Of a stretch of DNA of 64,000 nucleotides, positions 55,334-64,000 are shown in pieces. The stretch is from assembly GCA_015143295.1 (NCBI GenBank), contig CM026560.1:3970501-4034500 (forward strand). Reading direction: 5' to 3'. This stretch comes from Tetracentron sinense. Taxonomy: Eukaryota > Streptophyta > Magnoliopsida > Trochodendrales > Trochodendraceae. The notes under the pieces are model-generated. The model did not search any database and was not told the DNA's origin. It saw only the letters and a program-made list of their open reading frames with translations. Position 1 is the stretch's first letter. Every line of letters starts with the position of its first letter. Position numbers and translations under genes: made by a program.

Positions 55334-58002
55334 AGCGTAGACCAGTCATGGAGCTCAGATACGGTTTCTCATTAAAATAATTATTATTTCTTTAACCCAA
55401 AGATTTCAGGCCAATCGAAAGATCATTCGGATATACATAATATATGTTTAATGTAATAATAATCAAGTATAAAGTTCAAAAATGGAAATTACGTTTTCCC
55501 CACTTCTCCCATTTCTAAACTTACAAACCCTCAATGTTTCATTCAAATCTTACATAAAGGCATCAAAATCATGCATTTACACTAGATATCACCTAATATA
55601 GGCATCATGCATGGAAAAAAGGGATTGAAAGTAAGAAATTGAATGGATAATGTCCTATTTGTTGAATATCCGCCACCTCTCTGTTTGTCGATTCAATCCC
55701 TATTTGTGAACTTTTATCCAAAATAACAAGAATAGAGTTTTTGATTCCCTGGATAACTTTGAAAATTATAAAGAAATTGAGTGAAAAGAGGGTTTTCCCA
55801 CATGGTCGAGAAAACAGTAATTGTTAAACTTCGATAAAACTTCACAATTTTATTACTTTCAATTTTAATTTCTCGCCCAATATTATATAAAAAAAATTAT
55901 TTAAATGCAAAAATATCCTGCCAAAATTTTGTATCAACCAAAATTGATTTTTTTTTAATGATATTACCGAAAATTTTGGCGAATTTTAAACCATGCCTTG
56001 CAAAGATGATGCTTTAGTCACTGTGAAAGCACAAAAAGAGAACACTGCACAAAAGTCAAATGGATAACATAGAACCACTTACAAGCCCAAGCTAATCATC
56101 CGGCTGAAACTTTGCATGAAAATACTACAAATATAGGTGAAAAGCAGGCTTCATAATTCATATAAGACTAATCTGATCAATCTAGAACCACTTCCAAGTG
56201 AGTCATAAAAGAACGACTGGAATCTGTGGATTGCCTTAATGTCAATTCCTAAAATGAACAGAATATGCAAAGGAGACAAGCTTCCTGTTGCTTCTGTAGA
56301 ACCCTATGATCCTGCAAGAATCACGATGATGAGACATGAACCAAAAATCCGGAATTCTATAAAAAGTTGTGGTAATTCTTATAATATAAAACACTCAAAT
56401 ATGATATCGTCACCGTGTTGATTTGGAACACATGTCCATACAGCTTCTAACAGCAGCCATTAGGCATTAGACATCAGCACCTCTCCATGGTGAAGGCAGC
56501 ACTAGCAATAAATTAAAATATGTTCAGGAATGACAATTGTTCTTTTTTGGGATATGAGGATGATTGTGGTTTTCTAGAAAGCAATAATTGAAAAAATGGG
56601 TAATTTATGATGATTGATAAGTTCTGATAAATCTTATCTTAGTTCTTGTACAGTCACTTTTTACTAATAACCTAAAATTCTGGTCTAAAAATGCTTGTTC
56701 TGTTCACTGCATTGAACAGAGAAAATTGTAGGTTTGGCTAAAAGTTAATGTTTGTGAGTCATTTGTGCATAACCCTAGCAGCTTAACAAGATCCTAGCAG
56801 TGCTCCATTACATCAAAACATTTCTTTTGGGTGAGGACATAGAGAGGTTAATATGTAAAAGCTTAGTCAGAGTCACTCCTATAGGTTTGATTTCTTATGG
56901 TACAAAGGGGACAGTAAAAATGACAGATTGGTTACATGCTACATTCCTCACTTTATCTGACATGCAAAGGCAGATTTCTTTGGAGAGACCACTCAATATC
57001 GGTAATTTTCTTGTTCAAGGGTTTGGCAGGTTGAGGAGGTTATAAAATAAAATGAATCCAACACCCACCACCACATAAAAAAGGAATGATGGCAGAAAGG
57101 GAGTCCAGTTCTGAGTATTTTAAAGAGACTCATTGACTTGATCACCAACTTGCATTTCCTGAAATATTTGAAAATCAATCTCCATAGTTTTATGTCGCCA
57201 CTCAGTCTCCAACTAAAATAAAATATCAGCACATTCTCATTCTTGGCAACGATATTTCAAAATTGATTCAAATCTTGGTTATGTTTTGGGCGACATTGTT
57301 GTTTCTCTCATCATGTGAGGGAACATGAGCATCCAACCTCCAACAACTCCCTTATGTGTTCAGGGCATACTCATGTACCACTTACCCATGCAATAGTTTT
57401 TGAAGGATCACCTCCTACCACTAATGGCCCCCTCTTTGATTTCCGCGTCACCTGAATCCACTACTTCTGTTGTACCAAAGAATACCATCTCTGGTGATAA
57501 AAAAAAGAAAAGAATACCATCTCTCTGTAAAAGCCCAACTATTTAAAGTTGAACTGTGTATGACTTAAGTAGTGGAAACATTGACCGTCTCTGGATATCT
57601 CCATATTTATGATTTTATTCTAACTGTATAAATAATAAAAATTCTATATGAAGATGATGATGAAAATCTTACCCACCCAATATTTCACCTCAAGAATCTA
57701 TGGGTAGGACCTATCTCTTGGTGGGTGCCACTCCTGCATGTGTGCAAAGTTCAACCCTATGCCACTGGTAGGTTGTCTTTTTGGTCTACCCTCAAGTATT
57801 GTACATGTCGCCTGAATATTCTTACCTTTTCATGGTTATGTGAGGAATCCAACTAAATAATTTATGATTTCCCCAGAGACCTGAAATTGTTAATGGAGTT
57901 ATTATTGTGAACAATCTAAGATTTGAGTGCATTTTTCCTTATTAATATCTTCTTCAAAACATAATTTCCCATTTCTTATCCATACGGTGATGATATGGAC
58001 AG
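55334..58002. other. Non-coding sequence upstream of the DUF789 gene
   Basis: It is AT-rich without a recognisable gene. The 81-residue frame at 56800-57045 and others have no family features. A tail-only retroposon scar lies at 57477-57524. The last part is T-rich and ends GATATGGACAG|G at 58002, a plausible splice acceptor before the DUF789 start codon, so some of this is probably 5' UTR intron or promoter. Confidence 0.45.
57477..57524 (+). mobile_element. Tail-only retroposon scar with 16-bp target duplication
   Basis: AAAGAATACCATCTCT occurs at 57477-57492 and 57509-57524. Between them are only 16 bases, GGTGAT followed by an A-run with one G. This is the same structure, in the other orientation, as the scar at 147-197. 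Confidence 0.65.
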
Positions 58003-58014
58003 GCACAAAGAAAG

Positions 58015-61000
58015 ATGCAGTTTGCCCGAAGAACCAGTAGCAGTATTGAGAATGTTCCAGATGGGGGAAGCCGTGCCGGTGCCCTATCAAGGAAATCTTT
58101 AGGAGAAAATAATAACAAAGCTTCTTCAAAGGTCATATTCCTTTTCATTGCAACATTTGATTTGCTTAACTGCATTCTTGTTCCATTTTGGTTAAGCTTG
58201 AGACTTATGTTGGATGATGGATGCCTATTTCTTTCTCCAGGACCGTGAAGTACCTGCTCTCATTTGGATGAATTCTGACCAAAGGTAACATAGTTAGGTT
58301 GATTGGTGTGTGTTTTTGTCTGATGGCGTGTTCTCCTTCTGTTTGTCCAGTGGGTGTAATTTAAAAAGATAATTTGACATGTTTGTCCTTGAGGAAAATG
58401 CTAAGCTGTTGATAGTCTTTGATCTTCTGTTTTCTGCTAATAATTCTTTTGAAAATATCTCATTCGCTAGAATTTTCTATCAGATTTTACCCAGATTGCT
58501 GTTGATACTTGATATAGCCCCATTAGATTTTCTGAAAGACAAATTCTTGGTAGCATGCATGGTTTACTCAAACCGGACCTTCCAAATTTCTGAATGCAAT
58601 ATTGAAGGTCGTATTTAATGAAGCAGAATACTGGTGTCATTGATCTGGATATTCCAAGCAATGGTCCCCACTTAGATCTCTTGGACAAATCATCCAATAT
58701 GGTCCTAACCATCTGATTAACTGTATTCTATTGGGGGTTAAATCAATGCTCCACAAGAATTCCATTTTTCATACAAGTACTTTTGATTATGTGGACAATT
58801 TGGATTTTGGTAATGACGATGTTCCAAGTGAGACTTGATTGAATGGCAGACAGCCACCACCAATTTCCCTTGTGTATGGTAGATGAGAGCCAACAGTATC
58901 ATACTTACAAGAATTTTGGTAATGACGATGTTCCAAGTGAGAGACTTGATTGAATGGTAGACAGCCACCACCAATTTCCCTTGTGTATGGTAGATGAGAG
59001 CCAACAGTATCATACTTACAAGACTTTGGCTCTATAACATTATTCCATTTCAGTAACCTATTACTTTGCAGACTGCATTCACTGATGGGCATGTTGAAAA
59101 GGAAAGTTTAGTGCTATTAAAACAACTTCTGCAACTCCTGGATGCTGAAAAGTGGTTAAGAATTTTGGGTTGCATTGTGTGAACCATCTTGCTGCCCGGC
59201 TCTCCTTACCCTACTGGGCCTAATTAATTAATGTCTGGAAGCCGAGACTCTGGAGTTGGCACGTGCCGCTTCTTGGAGTTTGTGACTGGACATGACTATT
59301 AACTATGGTCATTTTAGCATTTCTCTTTCCTTTCTTTTCATCACTTTAACTTTTGTCACTATTTTATGTTTATTTTGTTTTATGAGGCTGAGAGGATGAT
59401 TATTATTTATCTCCTCTCCATTCATTTATCAGGTATACCATTCTCACATTCGTCACCCTTGAACCTGATGCACGCTGGAAATTTGTTACCCCATTTTTTC
59501 TGCCTCTGCAAGGTCCTGGAGCTCATGTAAATATTGGTAGTATTGATCAGGTTTCTCTGTCACCTATTATTTCATTCCATGTTGATCCGCAAAAGGCAAA
59601 GAGGGGTCATCCTCCTGACAGTACATGTTCTGCAAAGCCATTTACAGCCCGCAGCTGCTCTGGGTCAAATGTGCTACTCCAATCGCGAAATAGGGGCTTG
59701 ATGAATATAGGGACTAAATTGACTAGGGTGTCTTGCAGTTCTCAGCGGAATTCTTTGATCTCCAGTGATTACTCTGCTCTGATACCGGATGCCTCTGATG
59801 CTACTAGTTCAGCTGATCTAGTTAAGGATATTTCAAAAGTAAATAAGCCCATGAAAAGAAATTCAAGAAAGAAGGCCAAAAAGAAGGGAAAACGGAACAA
59901 GAAAACTTTGTGCTGTATTGGCTCTACTGAACTGCATGCTTTCTCTGAAGGTGTCCATGGCAGTTCCACCTCTGGAACCTGTGGTAACAGTGACATGGCT
60001 TGTGGGGACAAACCAATTCCAGAAAATAACTTGTCCGAGAATGCAATAGCACCAGAGGTTTTGTTAAGGGAGGCTACTGGGAATGAAACTGATTGTGAAG
60101 ACAATATTAATGGTATTAATACCCATTCTGAAACATCAACGACATGCGCCTCCTACAGTGATGAGGCGGATGAATCAGAAGCTATAATTCCTTCTGCACC
60201 TAAGAATTTCACTGGTGACCATCTTGTAAATAATACTGAAGATGGGGTTCAAACCAAAGACACTGTATACTCTGCCTTTAAAGGGGGAGCTGCACATATG
60301 CACATTAAACAGACAACCTATTGTGATGCTACTTGTGCCGAAGTTCTCTCTGATGTACACAGTGCTCCTATGTTGGATTCAGTTTCTGATGGCTGGAACA
60401 GTGATTCCAATACTAGTAGAGGCAATGATGTCGAAGAACAACCATCTACAAAAGGTGATGGAATAAATCCTTCAGAACCGCCTGGGAACAATTTGGGAAA
60501 ACAATCTCTCTCTCGTGGAAATTTCTTAAAGGGTGTAGTTGATTCCTATAACCATGTTAAGGGAACAAAGTGTGACAGTCAAGACCGTAGCAACAGTAAG
60601 ATGAATTTAGTATCATCAGGAAAGAGAGGTAGACAAGGTAGAAAAGTTCCTGGGAATTCAAGTGTGTACAAATTTAGCAGTGGTGGAAATTTGCATGGTC
60701 ATAAAGGGAAGGAAAATAATCATTCTGTCTGGCAGAAGGTTCGGAGAAATGATGCCAATGAGTGCATCTGTGAACCGAAGAAAGTAAATCCAGTTTGTAC
60801 TCTGTTTGATATGGCTTCGAAAGAGGCTCCCTTGCTCAAAAGGAGCTGCAATATTGTTGATTCAGATGCATTGTTAAATACAGAAGATCACAGTATCTTA
60901 AAAGCCAAGGATTCTGGAAAACTGAAAAGAAAACCCAGGACAGTATTGAAGCAAGAGAGCCAGTGCTATTCTAAGAAGGGATCTCATGCTATTAAGGCCA

Positions 61001-63604
61001 ACTCAAATAGGCATGCAAAGATTAAGAGGCAACACAAAGAAGCATCGGATATCCCATTTAAGGTGAATCACCACAAAGAAGTTGGCAGTGTTTCTGATTG
61101 TCCTAAGGTCGGATTGCAAACCAACAGAGTTGACTGCACTAACTCGGAACTAGTTCAAAGCTTGCAAGTTTTTCTGGATGAAAAAGAGCCACTGCAAGTT
61201 TTTCTGGATGAAAAAGAGCCACTTGGAAGTGTTTGTACAACTGTTTCCAGCATGAATGATCAAGCAACACAAAGTCAAAACAGCTCATTATCAAGGTCAT
61301 TTGGTTCTTTGAACCAATCAGATCGCCTTCAGGTGCAGTCTCCTGTAGACCTTCATACTTCTGTAGGTAATGGACTTGTCAATGTAAACACAGAAGTTTC
61401 TCATGTGGAATTCAACAAGCAAGACCATTACTCTGGATCTGTCTTGCAGAAGTGGATACCTATTGGGAGAAAAGATGTTGGGTTGACAAGCACAAGTAAA
61501 TCTGATGACTTATCATTGTCACGTCTTGGTCAATCAGTTGCTGATGGATGGATTTTGGATAACACTGAAGAAGATGATTTGAGTTCTAATGCCCACAGTC
61601 TTGTTTCTTCAATGAATGCAGGAGAAATATGCATGGGCCAGAGTTCTGAGAATGTAAATGATTCACCTCCCGAAGATGAAGATCAGGTTAATCAATGCAT
61701 ATCAAGAGAGCACAGTTGCATGCATGGTGCAACTAACTGCTTCTTAAATCATGAATCTAAAGACCATAATATATCTGTATTTGAGACTGATTCACATAAG
61801 ATAGCACGAGTTGTGAATGAAGCCTATAGAATTCAATTGGCCTCCGAACGTGTTCAACTGGCAACTGGTAGTCCTGTTGCTGAGTTTGAAAGGCTTCTTC
61901 ATTTTGCTTCTCCAGTTCTTCACCAAACACACAGTCTTTTCCATTGCCGGACTTGTTTGAGGGATCAACTTACTGGTGCTTCTCTGTGCAGACATGAGAC
62001 ACCAAATATCTCTTTAGGAAGCCTGTGGCAGTGGTATGAGAAACACGGGAGCTATGGGTTGGAAGTAAGGGCAGAGGATTATCAGAATTCAAAGAGACTG
62101 AGTATTGACCGTTGTGAGTTTCGTGCATATTTTGTTCCCCTTTTGTCAGCAGTTCAGTTGTTTGGAAACCGTACGAGTCATCATAGGAGTAATAGCAATG
62201 GTATTCCTACTACTAAGGTTTTGAAGGCATGTGAGATGAATGAAGCCTCGGAAAACTCCTCTGATATTGGTCGCCTTCCAATTTTGTCAATTCTTGTACC
62301 CCAACCCCACAGAGAGGACACAGAGATATTGCCACCTGTGAATCAGTTTTGTTCTTCAGAACCGTCTTCAGCATCTGGCAAAGAGGAATTATCTAACCAT
62401 TCACTTAGTCCGGCATGCTCCGATGATTCAGAGCTACTTTTTGAGTATTTTGAATCTGAACAGCCTCAGCAAAGACGACCATTGTTTGAAAAGTAGGTAT
62501 TTTTTAATTTTGTTGTTATATTTTCTTATTTTGTTTGTTTGATAATCGATAAATGTATCTCTTGTTTATGGTCACACAGGTACGCTGAAAGTAGTGTTGA
62601 ATGTTTTTTATGGCACCTTTACTTACCGCTCTGATTTCCACCACGTTCCTTATGTTAGTGCACTTTTGAGTTTGTCAATAGTGGGAACTTACACATTTAG
62701 GAAGGAATCTATAGTCTGTATATTATTATTATTATTATTATTTTATAATAAATAGGGAATATATGTTTTTTTTTTAAATGATGTCGAAGACCATTTCTTG
62801 TGTACAAAAAGCGCTTTGATATCCCTTTCTTAAAATATTTATTATAGTCTAAATATAGTTGACGGTCTTAATGTTTGTCAATTGAATGCTATGACTAAAT
62901 GGCACAAATTCATGGGGTCTGGACCTTATCATTTGATGGGCCGCAACTAGGTATCTTAAGTAAAACAGTTGACCTGATTAGATTGAGCTATATATCTTTT
63001 TCTTTGACTGTTAGCTAGACTTTGTCTGTCCAAAAGCATGGGGATAAGAGAACTTTGTCTGATTAATGACTTCCAGTTTATATTGGAAATGTTTGCAGTA
63101 TTTTCTGGGTCTTTGATGGTCCTGAGGAACTGGTGTCTGCAACTAAAAATTAATCTTGTATAGAGATGTTTTTACCTTATATTTCTAGAAAGATCTTGAT
63201 CCTGCTTCTATTCAATTCAGGATAAAGGAACTTGTTAGAGGTGATGGCCCTTCAAATAGCCGAGCATATGGAGACCCAACGAAGCTAGATTCCTCGGATC
63301 TGCATGATCTCCACCCTAGAACTTGGTTAGTAATAGAATACATTCTATAGGATTGATATTAAGTAACTTTAACATTTTCCAAGTGAAATAAATGATAACT
63401 CAAAACTTGTGACACCATTTAATTTTTAGGTATTCTGTTGCATGGTATCCTATTTATAGGATACCAGATGGCAACTTGCGTGCTGCATTCTTGACTTATC
63501 ATTCACTTGGCCATTTGATTCGTAGAAGTGCCTCATCTGATTCTCTTGGTGGGGATACTTGTATAGTTTCTCCAGTTGTGGGTCTTCAAAGTTACAATGC
63601 TCAG
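58015..63604 (+). CDS. DUF789 family protein, long form (3' end not reached)
   Basis: The function of this plant protein family is unknown. My model uses exons 58015-58131, 59072-59154, 59433-62492, 63221-63325 and 63430-63604, all GT-AG and in frame, giving at least 1180 codons. I chose the ATG at 58015 because it follows a likely acceptor (58002) and opens MQFARRTSSSIENVPDGG. Residues about 68-105 are hydrophobic and well formed (YTILTFVTLEPDARWKFVTP). About 205-225 is a lysine-rich, NLS-like stretch. About 230-880 is polar and low in structure. The DUF789 domain starts near 884 (FERLLHFASPVLHQ), with LLFEYFE near 1067 and SVAWYPIYRIPDGNLRAAFL near 1126. Short family members contain little more than this domain. 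A 44-nt possible cassette exon (58241-58284) would shift the frame. The last exon is beyond 63604 and uncertain. Confidence 0.85.
58241..58284 (+). other. Possible 44-nt cassette exon in the DUF789 gene
   Basis: It sits between TTTCTCCAG and GTAACA with an open frame from exon 1 (DREVPALIWMNSDQ). But 44 is not a multiple of 3: joined to the next exon it leads to a stop, while skipping it keeps the frame. It is either an alternative frame-shifting exon or a chance splice-site pair. Confidence 0.35.
58797..59025. repeat. About 115-bp tandem duplication in a DUF789 intron
   Basis: GGTAATGACGATGTTCCAAG begins near 58808 and again near 58917, and the copies continue nearly identical through AGTATCATACTTACAAG. 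Only a few differences separate them, so the duplication is fairly recent. It lies in the intron before the exon at 59072. Confidence 0.85.
61163..61222 (+). repeat. Exact 30-bp coding tandem duplication
   Basis: The 30-bp unit at 61163-61192 is repeated without change at 61193-61222, giving two copies of LQVFLDEKEP in the disordered part of the DUF789 protein (about residues 644-664). Exact identity points to a very recent event or strong conversion. Confidence 0.95.
62493..63220 (+). other. DUF789 intron with (TTA)n microsatellite
   Basis: The intron starts GTAGGT and ends ATTCAG. A (TTA)n run of about seven units lies at 62721-62742. Nothing else is recognised. Confidence 0.7.
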
Positions 63605-64000
63605 GTACTCATAATCATGTTTACTGATATATATAAGTTTTAGTTCTAACTCCAGTTCATCGATTTTAGAACTGTTATTTAAAATGATCCTCAAATGACT
63701 TTATCTTTTGTTTGAAAAATATTGTCGGAACTTCCCTTTGACATGTCCAAAGCTTTTTGGTACACTTTTTAACACTTCCGCACTATCTTCCTAGAATACG
63801 TGATATCTAATCTGCATTTTTATTGGCAGTGCTTGAAGTCTCTCAATGTTTATGAATATGTAATTGAACATTTATCAATGGCTAAGTCTATTTTTCTTCT
63901 GCAACTACCGAACTCAGATTCCTTCTTCTTGTGCTGGTACTTGGTACACTAAATATGAGCCAGCCATGTTGGTCTCCATGCTTCTCTTATTAATTCTGTC
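63605..64000 (+). other. Right edge: intron and uncertain last exon(s) of the DUF789 gene
   Basis: After CAG|GTACTC at 63604 the intron is AT-rich. Possible acceptors are GGCAG (63829) and CTCAG (about 63918). Neither following frame resembles the expected DUF789 C-terminus, so I leave the end open; the true last exon may be outside the window. Confidence 0.4.

Noticed and set aside
56800-57045. 81-residue plus-strand frame as a small gene
   Set aside because: No family features and intron-like surroundings.
59671-62496. Translation start of the DUF789 protein at 59671
   Set aside because: The frame continues upstream with conserved-looking sequence to an acceptor at 59432 and joins earlier exons; 59671 is GTG, not a start.

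Overview
The window is nuclear DNA of a flowering plant with a repeat-rich genome. It has a plant-type eL42 ribosomal protein gene with GT-AG introns and telo-box/TGGGCC promoter motifs, and a DUF789 gene, a plant family. Around them lie chromovirus, Tat-like and Ty1/copia fossils, L1 LINE and SINE pieces, hAT, Helitron and MITE remnants. Only two host genes can be supported, one near each end; I cannot name the species.

1-3.8 kb: non-coding flank, then the complete four-exon gene for 60S protein eL42 (minus strand, 105 aa) and its promoter. 3.9-6.3 kb: small DNA transposons (hAT MITE, Helitron, short TIR elements). 6.3-21.5 kb: LTR retroelement fossils. These include one with three kinds of hairpin-forming tandem repeat (7.4-10.9 kb), a gypsy 3' end (11.0-12.4 kb), and a chromovirus (minus strand, 13.5-21.0 kb) holding a hAT MITE and a separate 2.2-kb LTR insertion. 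22.3-35.0 kb: one large non-autonomous Tat-like element with long LTRs, gag remnants, no recognisable pol and a 155-bp satellite. 35-37.5 kb: MITEs and AT-rich spacer. 37.5-40.3 kb: T-rich, intron-like sequence behind a possible 5' UTR exon. 40.3-55.3 kb: two solo LTRs with perfect target duplications, copia and L1 remnants, a hAT transposase fossil with two nested MITEs, and a structurally complete copia element inside a hAT MITE. 58-64 kb: DUF789 gene (plus strand), running past or close to the right edge.

The two genes are not obviously related in function; the rest is a nest of insertions. No new gene system is evident. The strongest unexplained pattern is that several unrelated LTR families here carry family-specific clusters of short palindromes about 50-300 bp upstream of a TATA box. 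Next come a 155-bp satellite inside a retroelement and two retroposition scars that consist of almost nothing but a tail.
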